From assembly GCA_902607475.1 (NCBI GenBank), contig CACLKH010000008.1, forward strand, positions 1-40,193: 40,193 nucleotides of DNA, in the 5' to 3' direction. A program made the translations under genes and the position numbers. This DNA comes from an uncultured Alphaproteobacteria bacterium. Lineage in GTDB: Bacteria > Pseudomonadota > Alphaproteobacteria > GCA-002720895. The notes beneath the pieces are model-generated. The model had not been told where the DNA came from. It did not search any database and saw only the letters and a program-made list of their open reading frames with translations. Positions 17,623 to 23,330 of the stretch are shown piece by piece (positions within the stretch are counted from its first letter, which is position 1; each line of letters opens with the position of its first letter).

Positions 17623-18660
17623 ATGTTTAATAAAAAAAAAACCTTAATTTCTATATTGGCCATCTTTTTTGTTAGTTTTATATTTATTATTTTAGAATCA
17701 AAAACAGAAAATGAATTAAATATATACTCAGGACGGAAATCACATTTGATAAAACCATTAATTAATGAGTTTGAAAAAAGTAAAAAAATAAAAATCAATA
17801 TAATAACAGGAAAATCTGATGCATTTATAGAAAGATTAAAACTTGAAGGAAAAAATACAAAAGCAGATATTTTACTAACAACTGATATTACTAGACTCTC
17901 AAGAGCAAAACAAAATAATTTATTTGAAAAAGTTAATTCAGAAATATTACGAAAAAATATTCCATCTAAATATATTAGTAAAGATAATGATTGGTTCGGA
18001 CTATCAGTTAGAGCGCGTCCAATAATTTTTTCAAAAGTTAGGGTAAATATAAATGACTTAGAAAATTATGAACAACTTGCTAATGAAAAATGGAAAAATA
18101 AAATTTGTATGAGATCATCAGCCAATGTATATAACCAATCTTTAATTGCATATATGATTTTAAATTTAGGGGAAAAAAAAGCTGAAGATTGGATAAAAAA
18201 TTTAGTAATCAATTTTGCAAAAAAACCTTATGGGGGTGATAGAGACCAGATAAAAGCTATCGCAAATGGTGAATGCGATATCACTGTTGCAAACACGTAT
18301 TATTTAGCGAATATGATTAACAGTAAAAACAAAAAAGATAGGGAAGCTGCTGAAAAAGTATCTATATTTTGGCCTAATCAAAGGAATATTGGAGCTCATA
18401 TAAATTTAAGTGGAGCTGGGGTAATTAAAGGTTCAAAAAATTACAAAAATGCGGTTATTTTTTTAGAATTTTTATCTTCTAAAAAGGCACAAGAAATATA
18501 TTCAAAAAATATACATGAATATTCAATCAGAAATGATGTTTTGCCTTCGGAAACTGTGTCAAAGTTTGGAAAATTTAAGGCGGATGATACAAAATTAGAA
18601 GAAATAGGAAAAAAAATTAAAATTGCTATATATCTAGCATCAAAACATAATTGGAGATAA
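17623..18660 (+). CDS. Fe(III) ABC transporter substrate-binding protein (FbpA/IdiA family)
   Basis: Periplasmic ferric-iron binding protein of the FbpA/FutA/IdiA class. 345 aa, with an N-terminal hydrophobic segment after KKK (residues 7-25) that is a signal peptide or anchor. The mature part begins ELNIYSGRKSHLIKPLINEFEK, the typical start of this family, and contains GKSDAFIERLKLEGKNTKADILLTTDITRL, GLSVRARPIIF and the paired iron-ligand tyrosines in DITVANTYYLANM. A Fur box directly upstream fits iron repression. The permease and ATPase genes are not adjacent, so the transporter partners must be encoded elsewhere. Confidence 0.92.
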   Translation: MFNKKKTLISILAIFFVSFIFIILESKTENELNIYSGRKSHLIKPLINEFEKSKKIKINIITGKSDAFIERLKLEGKNTKADILLTTDITRLSRAKQNNLFEKVNSEILRKNIPSKYISKDNDWFGLSVRARPIIFSKVRVNINDLENYEQLANEKWKNKICMRSSANVYNQSLIAYMILNLGEKKAEDWIKNLVINFAKKPYGGDRDQIKAIANGECDITVANTYYLANMINSKNKKDREAAEKVSIFWPNQRNIGAHINLSGAGVIKGSKNYKNAVIFLEFLSSKKAQEIYSKNIHEYSIRNDVLPSETVSKFGKFKADDTKLEEIGKKIKIAIYLASKHNWR

Positions 18661-18740
18661 ATTAAAATAAAAGAAGTAAGGAGCCGGTATATTTGAGGGA
18701 GAATTAATGGCCCCTTACTTAATTTTATAGAAATCTATAA
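18661..18740 (-). ncRNA. Candidate sigma-dependent small RNA with anti-Shine-Dalgarno loop
   Basis: The minus strand between the iron-binding protein gene and the protease gene has all parts of a short regulatory RNA. An ECF-type promoter (18747-18771) points left, and the predicted start is near 18740. Then come a small 6-bp inverted repeat (TATAGA/TCTATA), a 12-bp hairpin (18720-18674) and a U-rich tail, CTTTTATTTT. Predicted length is about 75-80 nt. The hairpin loop carries TCTCCCTCA, complementary over 9 bases to the ribosome binding site of the sigma factor gene (20098-20106). On the minus strand the stem has a G-U pair where the plus strand would have an A-C mismatch, so the RNA is more likely made from the minus strand. 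No known RNA family is recognised. Confidence 0.45.
18674..18720 (-). terminator. 12-bp hairpin, Rho-independent terminator of the candidate sRNA
   Basis: Arms AAGTAAGGAGCC (18674-18685) and GGCCCCTTACTT (18709-18720) flank a 23-base loop. Read on the minus strand all 12 positions pair (one G-U) and the stem is followed by CTTTTATTTT, a fair terminator tail. Read on the plus strand there is one A-C mismatch and a weaker AATTTTAT tail, but it could also stop transcription from the iron-binding protein gene that ends 13 bases before. Confidence 0.6.
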
Positions 18741-18746
18741 AAAATT

Positions 18747-18771
18747 AACGAAAATTGTAAAATTTTATTCC
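18747..18771 (-). promoter_or_regulatory. Predicted ECF-sigma promoter C, driving the candidate sRNA leftward
   Basis: On the minus strand the sequence reads TGGAATAAAATT, then CGTT with exactly 16 bases between GGAAT and CGTT. The pattern and spacing match two other sites beside the ECF sigma factor operon (20048-20072 and 21214-21238). GGAA(C/T) with CGTT is in keeping with known alphaproteobacterial ECF promoter elements. No ORF starts downstream on this strand, only the hairpin RNA. Confidence 0.55.
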
Positions 18772-18799
18772 ACTTTAATTAAAAAATTATTATTTAGTG

Positions 18800-18805
18800 T
18801 ATAAT
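18800..18805 (+). promoter_or_regulatory. Possible -10 element for the protease gene
   Basis: A consensus TATAAT stands 26 bases before the GTG start at 18832, so transcription would start near 18811-18813. That lies downstream of the TTG (18805) used by the ORF track and therefore favours the GTG as the true start. No convincing -35 is present, and the ECF-type pattern is absent on this strand. Confidence 0.35.
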
Positions 18806-18831
18806 TGATAATTGATATTAATTATTTAGTT

Positions 18832-20046
18832 GTGAAATTTTTTATATACTTTTTATTTTTTTTTCTTGTAATCCTGTGTTTCAATTCAAATACATTTTCT
18901 ATAGATTTTGAAACTGCAAAGAAAAATTTAGATAATAAAGAGTACAGTAAAGCGTATGATAATTTCAATAAGTGTACCTCTAATTGTTTAGAAACTGGTG
19001 ACTGTTCAGAAGAACACTTTTTATGCATGCTTGAAATTGGAAGAATGTTAGAACAAGGATTAGCAGAAAAAGATCTAACCAAAGAACAAAGATTAAATAA
19101 AGCAAAATTTTGGTACAAATATTGTTCCGATAAAGGATCAGAAATATGTGCACAAAAGAGTTCAACGTTAGAACCTAGAACGCAGTTTATTGTAAAAAAT
19201 ATTCAAGAAAAACTATTTGATTTGGGGTACCCAATTAAAAGGGATGATATACCAGGGGTTGAAACTTTTGCAGTTATTAAACAGTTTCAAGAAAAAGAAA
19301 ATCTTCCTGTTGAATTACCTACAGAGCCTGAAGAATGGTTAAAGTTAAATGATATGTTAACAAATGCGTTAGCTAATAAAAATAACAATCAAAATATTAA
19401 AATAGGAAAGCCTTCAGATTATGCTACTGGGATATGGGTAGGTGAAAATGATAATTTATATGTTTTAACTGCAGGGCATTTTGCAAATGGATGCGCAAAA
19501 ATAAGATCAAACGAATTAAGTTTGAGAGTCTATAAAATTGATAATTATAATGATCTTGCTTTACTAGAAAGTGATAATGCAATAAATAATAATCATATTC
19601 CTGCTGAATTGCCTTCAAAAGCAGGAATTGAAAATGAAAAAATTTATGTCTTTGGATACCCTAGACAAACAATTCTTGGAAAAAGCGAAACATCTGAAGG
19701 AGAAATTCTTTCGTTAACTGCAAAAGGTGATAGAAGTAGGATTGTTATTTCAGGAGATTTGCATGCACATTCAAGCGGTAGCCCTGTTATTAATGAAAAA
19801 GGCTTAATTATTGGAAGCGTTCATGCAAAGGCATCGCTGTGGAAACAAGTTAAAGAAAGATTAAACTTAGGTGTTAGTTCTAAAGGGCAAAATTTAGCAA
19901 TTTCAATTTACACAATTAAAAGCTTTCTTGATGAAAACAACATTAACTATTTGACAATCAACAAATCAGAAAAAAAAGATAGAGAAAAAATAATTTCAGA
20001 AGCAAAAAAATTCACAATACCTTTAGAATGTTGGGGTAAAAATTAA
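18832..20046 (+). CDS. Exported trypsin-like serine protease with peptidoglycan-binding-like domain
   Basis: Predicted periplasmic protease, 404 aa from a GTG start that gives a clean signal peptide (KFFIYFLFFFLVILCFNSNTFS); the track's TTG at 18805 lies at the likely -10 and adds nine residues. Order of parts: a Cys-rich helical repeat region (residues 25-110, resembling Sel1/TPR, with six or more cysteines); a peptidoglycan-binding-like segment (VKNIQEKLFDLGYPI...VETFAVIKQFQEKENLP, about 120-160); and a trypsin-fold domain from about 195. The triad is visible: His216 in VLTAGHFANG, Asp241 in YNDLALLES, Ser315 in AHSSGSPVINEKGLIIGSVHA. The stop is 1 base from an ECF-type promoter for the sigma factor gene. 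Substrate is unknown; an envelope-stress role is inferred from context. Confidence 0.75.
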   Translation: MKFFIYFLFFFLVILCFNSNTFSIDFETAKKNLDNKEYSKAYDNFNKCTSNCLETGDCSEEHFLCMLEIGRMLEQGLAEKDLTKEQRLNKAKFWYKYCSDKGSEICAQKSSTLEPRTQFIVKNIQEKLFDLGYPIKRDDIPGVETFAVIKQFQEKENLPVELPTEPEEWLKLNDMLTNALANKNNNQNIKIGKPSDYATGIWVGENDNLYVLTAGHFANGCAKIRSNELSLRVYKIDNYNDLALLESDNAINNNHIPAELPSKAGIENEKIYVFGYPRQTILGKSETSEGEILSLTAKGDRSRIVISGDLHAHSSGSPVINEKGLIIGSVHAKASLWKQVKERLNLGVSSKGQNLAISIYTIKSFLDENNINYLTINKSEKKDREKIISEAKKFTIPLECWGKN

Positions 20047-20047
20047 T

Positions 20048-20072
20048 GCAATAAAAATCTTCTATTTACGTT
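20048..20072 (+). promoter_or_regulatory. Predicted ECF-sigma promoter A, upstream of the sigma factor gene
   Basis: TGCAATAAAAAT followed by CGTT, with 16 bases between GCAAT and CGTT, starts right after the protease stop codon. Transcription would begin near 20079, giving a leader of about 30 bases with the ribosome binding site GAGGGAG. The same element with identical spacing precedes the gene at 21248. Its position implies that the sigma factor activates its own operon. Confidence 0.6.
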
Positions 20073-20097
20073 ATAAAAATTGAGGATAAATTAAAAA

Positions 20098-20106
20098 TGA
20101 GGGAGA
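20098..20106 (+). promoter_or_regulatory. Ribosome binding site of the sigma gene, predicted sRNA target
   Basis: TGAGGGAGA lies just before the ATG at 20108 and is an unusually strong Shine-Dalgarno for this window, where many genes have none. The same nine bases occur in the loop of the hairpin at 18694-18702 on the plus strand, so the minus-strand RNA from there carries the exact complement. Confidence 0.55.
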
Positions 20107-20107
20107 T

Positions 20108-20704
20108 ATGAAGAAAAAAAATACAACAATAAGGCAAGAGGCTCGTGAATGTTATGGAGATTTATTAAATTATACTAAGTTTAATTTAACCCTAAACCAT
20201 CACGATGCAGAGGATTTGGTTTCAGAAACATACATAAAATTTTTTAATTCATACGATAAAGGAAGAAGTAATTATAAAGAAGGTACAAATATTTTAGGAT
20301 ATTTAAAATTAATTGTTAAAAATTTATATATAGATAGGACTAGAAAAAAAAAAAGATCCCCAAACGTTATTTCTCTTCACAAAAAAACAGATGATGGAGA
20401 AATCATCAATTTTGATGAATATAAGTCACAAAAACTTGAAAAAGGTGAGGAAAATTTAAAAGATCCATTTGCTTTAAATGTAGATATTAAAAAAATTCTA
20501 GAAAAAATGGATAAATTACTTTCTCAAGAAGATAAAGAAATATTTTTCTTAATATTTGTAGAAGGATATAAATATAATGAAGTAGCAAAAAAACTCAAAA
20601 TTTCACAAGGAACAATAGGAAGTAGATTAAATAGAAATCTAAAAAAAATTAGGCAAGAATTAGACGAAAAAAACGTTGTTAAAATCAAGGAATTTAAAAA
20701 ATGA
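20108..20704 (+). CDS. ECF-family RNA polymerase sigma factor
   Basis: Alternative sigma factor of the extracytoplasmic function class, 198 aa. Region 2 is at residues 15-80: DAEDLVSETYIKFFNSYDKG with the core-binding and -10 helices, then LGYLKLIVKNLYIDRTRKKKRS. A polar linker with an Asp/Glu/Lys-rich stretch follows, and region 4 is at 135-185: LSQEDKEIFFLIFVEGYKYNEVAKKLKISQGTIGSRLNRNLKKIRQ, a clear helix-turn-helix. Its start overlaps nothing and has a strong GAGGGAG site. The stop overlaps the anti-sigma start by 4 bases (ATGA). No NepR or PhyR genes are nearby, so it is not the standard EcfG general stress system. SAR11 isolates are, to my recollection, very poor in sigma factors, so this one is notable. 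Confidence 0.9.
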   Translation: MKKKNTTIRQEARECYGDLLNYTKFNLTLNHHDAEDLVSETYIKFFNSYDKGRSNYKEGTNILGYLKLIVKNLYIDRTRKKKRSPNVISLHKKTDDGEIINFDEYKSQKLEKGEENLKDPFALNVDIKKILEKMDKLLSQEDKEIFFLIFVEGYKYNEVAKKLKISQGTIGSRLNRNLKKIRQELDEKNVVKIKEFKK

Positions 20705-21204
20705 AAATTGATGATAGTAAAATAATCAAGTTTATTAATAATGATCTTTCTAGATCAGAAAAAAATAAAATTCAATTATTAATAAATAATAATCCAAAAA
20801 TAAAATTTAGAGTTGAAGGCTTAAGGAATTTTAGTTCTATTCTTAAAGAAGAGTCTAAAGCTAATAAAAAAACAAAAATGCCTAAAAATTTATATGAAAA
20901 AATATCTGTCGAACAAAGTACTAAAAAAAGATATGTTTCAAATAATTTTAGTAATTTTTATAGAATAGCAGCTGGTATCCTTGCTTTTGTTTTAATAGGT
21001 TGGGTAATAACTATGCCAAATAAAACCTATTTGTCTCAAAAAAGTTATTTAACAGATAAAAATTATTATTCGTCTAAAATTTATTATACTAAATCTGAAA
21101 GAGACCAATTTCTTTCTAAATACGATAACTGCAAAGCCGATAAACAAAAAATGTTTGATGAAAACAATGAAGAAGTGTTTCCGGTAATTTGTAAAATAGA
21201 TTAA
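20701..21204 (+). CDS. Putative membrane anti-sigma factor
   Basis: 167 aa, translationally coupled to the sigma gene by an ATGA overlap. Residues 1-70 are charged and helical (KIIKFINNDLSRSEKNKIQLLINNNP...FRVEGLRNFSSILKEE), as in cytoplasmic anti-sigma domains, and can be read as a zinc-less version because the HxxxCxxC motif is missing. One transmembrane helix spans about 86-105 (FYRIAAGILAFVLIGWVITM). The periplasmic part (106-167) is short, Tyr/Lys-rich, and ends with two cysteines (144 and 164) that could form a disulfide. Gene order, topology and coupling support an anti-sigma role; no motif proves it. Confidence 0.7.
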   Translation: MKIDDSKIIKFINNDLSRSEKNKIQLLINNNPKIKFRVEGLRNFSSILKEESKANKKTKMPKNLYEKISVEQSTKKRYVSNNFSNFYRIAAGILAFVLIGWVITMPNKTYLSQKSYLTDKNYYSSKIYYTKSERDQFLSKYDNCKADKQKMFDENNEEVFPVICKID

Positions 21205-21213
21205 AAAAAGTTT

Positions 21214-21238
21214 GCAATAAAAATTCAAAAGTTTCGTT
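21214..21238 (+). promoter_or_regulatory. Predicted ECF-sigma promoter B, upstream of the small exported protein
   Basis: TGCAATAAAAAT followed by CGTT with 16 bases between GCAAT and CGTT; the first 12 bases are identical to promoter A and the spacing is the same. CGTT ends only 9 bases before the ATG at 21248, so the transcript would be almost leaderless, in keeping with the missing ribosome binding site. Confidence 0.6.
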
Positions 21239-21247
21239 CTATTAACT

Positions 21248-21514
21248 ATGAAAAATAAATTAATATACCCTATTTATGGTATTCTATTCATCTTCCTTCT
21301 TTCTGTTGGTAAACTAGCAATTTCAAAGCAACCAGTTGATACTGCATTTCCTGGCACAAGATGGTTAGAAATGGATAATTTTATTGGTGCAAGTAAAGCT
21401 AATATAGATGAGTTAAAAGAAGCAACAATTGAGCCAATTGAATTTGCTGAGGATATATCAATACCTGAGTTACCTAATTTACAAGATATCCCTCTTACAG
21501 AAGAAGATAAATAA
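21248..21514 (+). CDS. Small exported acidic protein, function unknown
   Basis: 88 aa, no family recognised. The N-terminus KNKLIYPIYGILFIFLLSVGKLAIS is a signal peptide or single anchor. The rest is short and acidic (ELKEATIEPIEFAEDISIPELPNLQDIPLTEEDK) with several prolines and looks unstructured. One Trp and a Gly-rich turn (FPGTRWLEMDNFIGASK) form the only compact-looking part. It sits 43 bases after the anti-sigma gene and has its own copy of the ECF-type promoter, so it is probably a member of the regulon; it could be a signal ligand, envelope protein or accessory regulator. No ribosome binding site is seen. Confidence 0.65.
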   Translation: MKNKLIYPIYGILFIFLLSVGKLAISKQPVDTAFPGTRWLEMDNFIGASKANIDELKEATIEPIEFAEDISIPELPNLQDIPLTEEDK

Positions 21515-21570
21515 TAATAAAATAGTTTGATTTTTTAATCTTTTATCATCAAATAAATAGCATTCTTAAA

Positions 21571-22677
21571 ATGAAGAAAGTTATTTATTTTGTATCAGAA
21601 GATTGGGTTTTTTTAAATCATCGTATAGAGCTAGCCAAAAAAATTCAAAAAAAAGGCTATAGAGTAATATTAGTTACAAACATAACTCATTATAAAAATC
21701 TTATTGAAAAAGAAAAAATAAAGGTTATTCCAATAAAAATTGAACGTGGAAGTTTAAATATTCGAAAATCTATTAGAACAATTTATAAATTGAGCAAAAT
21801 TTATAAAAAAGTAAATCCTGATATTGTTCATAATTTTGGTTTAAGACAAATTGTTCATGGTAATATTTCGGCACAAATTGCAGGAGTGAAAAAAACTTTT
21901 AATTCAATTATTGGATTAGGTAGTACATTTATTTCTGGTAATTTTTTTCTTAAATTTTTTATAACTAATTTATTACGATTTGTTTTATTTTTTAAAAGTT
22001 CACAAGTTTTAGTTCAAAATAAAGATGATTATATTTTTTTTAAAAAAAAAATATTGATTAGAAAAAAAAACTTACATTTCAATACAACGTCTGGGATAAA
22101 TTTAAAAAAATATACTGCTTCAAAAGAACCAAAAGGGAAAATAATTTTTCTATTTGCATCAAGAATTTTAAAAGACAAAGGTATAATGGAATTAATTAAA
22201 GCATCAAAAGAACTTAATAAAATTACAAAAAACTTTGAATTGTTTATTGCAGGAAATGTTGATAGTCAGAATCCCTCTTCTGTTTCGTATGAAGAAATCC
22301 AATCTTGGGAAGCTCTTGATTATTTAAAGTATATGGGACATGTAAATAATATAAATGATTTATATAAGAAAATTCATGTAGCAATACTTCCGTCTTATAG
22401 AGAAGGTTTGCCAAAAGGTTTGCTAGAAGCAGCTGCTTGTCGTAAACCAATTATAGCAACAGATGTCACTGGATGTAGAGATGTAGTTATAGATGGAAAA
22501 AACGGAATACTTGTAAATCCAAAAAATTCAGATGAATTATTTTTAGCAATGAAAAAAATGGTACAAAATAAAAAAATTAGATTGGCTATGGGTAAAGAAG
22601 GAAGAAATTTTGTGAAAAAAAATTTTTTACTAGAAAATACAGTTAAAAATTTAATTCATTTATATAAAAATTGTTAA
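21571..22677 (+). CDS. Glycosyltransferase family 4 (GT-B fold)
   Basis: Retaining sugar transferase, 368 aa, likely cytoplasmic and membrane-associated, acting in surface polysaccharide or lipopolysaccharide synthesis. The N-terminal half begins KKVIYFVSEDWVFLNHRIELAKKIQKKGYRV and has VNPDIVHNFGLRQIVHG, the usual acceptor-side domain. The donor domain includes IIFLFASRILKDKGIMELIKAS and the sugar-nucleotide signature PSYREGLPKGLLEAAACRKPIIATDVTGCRDVVIDGKNGILV with the EX7E motif near residues 277-285. Closest by feel to WbpX/PglA/CapM-type enzymes; donor and acceptor unknown. It stands alone on the plus strand, convergent with the 2OG oxygenase gene. Confidence 0.88.
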   Translation: MKKVIYFVSEDWVFLNHRIELAKKIQKKGYRVILVTNITHYKNLIEKEKIKVIPIKIERGSLNIRKSIRTIYKLSKIYKKVNPDIVHNFGLRQIVHGNISAQIAGVKKTFNSIIGLGSTFISGNFFLKFFITNLLRFVLFFKSSQVLVQNKDDYIFFKKKILIRKKNLHFNTTSGINLKKYTASKEPKGKIIFLFASRILKDKGIMELIKASKELNKITKNFELFIAGNVDSQNPSSVSYEEIQSWEALDYLKYMGHVNNINDLYKKIHVAILPSYREGLPKGLLEAAACRKPIIATDVTGCRDVVIDGKNGILVNPKNSDELFLAMKKMVQNKKIRLAMGKEGRNFVKKNFLLENTVKNLIHLYKNC

Positions 22678-22685
22678 AAATTTTT

Positions 22686-23330
22686 TTATGGTGCTTTTAT
22701 CTTCATGTTTGCATTTATAGCTACACATATTCTTGGACTATCTCCATAATATGTTCTAACACCGTGTCTTAAATAACTAGGAAAGAGATTCATCAAACCT
22801 GTTTTTGGTTTAATTAAATGTTCTCCAGGTAATAAACCTGGAAAAAAAGCAGTCAAATGTGGTAAATTTGGACTGAAAGCTTCAAACAAACCACATTTAT
22901 TTTCATCAAGTTCGTCTCCTGCATCAACATAATAAGTCCCTGACCATGTAGACATAGGATGTATATGGGCAATATTTGAATGTCCATTTCTATTTACATT
23001 TGCCCAACCATAAATATGAAAATCCATTGGAATAGTTTGTACAAATTCTAGTTTTTTAGTTGAAGACTCTATTAATTTTAAAAACAAATTATATAATTTT
23101 TCTATACTTTCACCTTCCCAACGAAAAAAGTCCCCTTCTGATTGCCAGCCACCTTGATTACTTTTGCTTGTTGTTGGAATTTCTTTTTCTTTTTTTAAAA
23201 TAATTTCTTTTAGCTCTTTATTCATTTCCTCAGTATTTGTTGTTTGGTATTGTACAATGGGGATGGAAAATACGTTCTCGTACTTTAGTTTTTTTTCATC
23301 AAAATCGATAATTTTTTTATTATCTGACAT
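22686..23330 (-). CDS. Putative 2-oxoglutarate/Fe(II) oxygenase (TIGR02466-type)
   Basis: 214 aa, double-stranded beta-helix oxygenase of the putative 2OG-Fe(II) family PF13759/TIGR02466. Recognisable stretches are NRNGHSNIAHIHPMSTWSGTYYVDAGDE, which should contain the first iron-binding His, and GLMNLFPSYLRHGVRTYYGDSPRICVAINAN, with the second iron His and the Arg that would bind 2-oxoglutarate. The substrate is unknown; relatives are often found in marine bacteria and phages. Its start codon follows the fhs stop without any gap (TAAATG), so it is probably coupled to fhs. Confidence 0.82.
   Translation of the reverse strand: MSDNKKIIDFDEKKLKYENVFSIPIVQYQTTNTEEMNKELKEIILKKEKEIPTTSKSNQGGWQSEGDFFRWEGESIEKLYNLFLKLIESSTKKLEFVQTIPMDFHIYGWANVNRNGHSNIAHIHPMSTWSGTYYVDAGDELDENKCGLFEAFSPNLPHLTAFFPGLLPGEHLIKPKTGLMNLFPSYLRHGVRTYYGDSPRICVAINANMKIKAP

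Noticed and set aside
18805-18831. TTG start for the protease gene
   Set aside because: It overlaps the likely -10 TATAAT and would precede the transcript start; the GTG at 18832 gives a standard signal peptide.
20108-20704. Assignment of the sigma factor to the EcfG general stress system
   Set aside because: Although CGTT resembles the EcfG -10, no NepR or PhyR genes are next to it and the partner is a membrane anti-sigma candidate.
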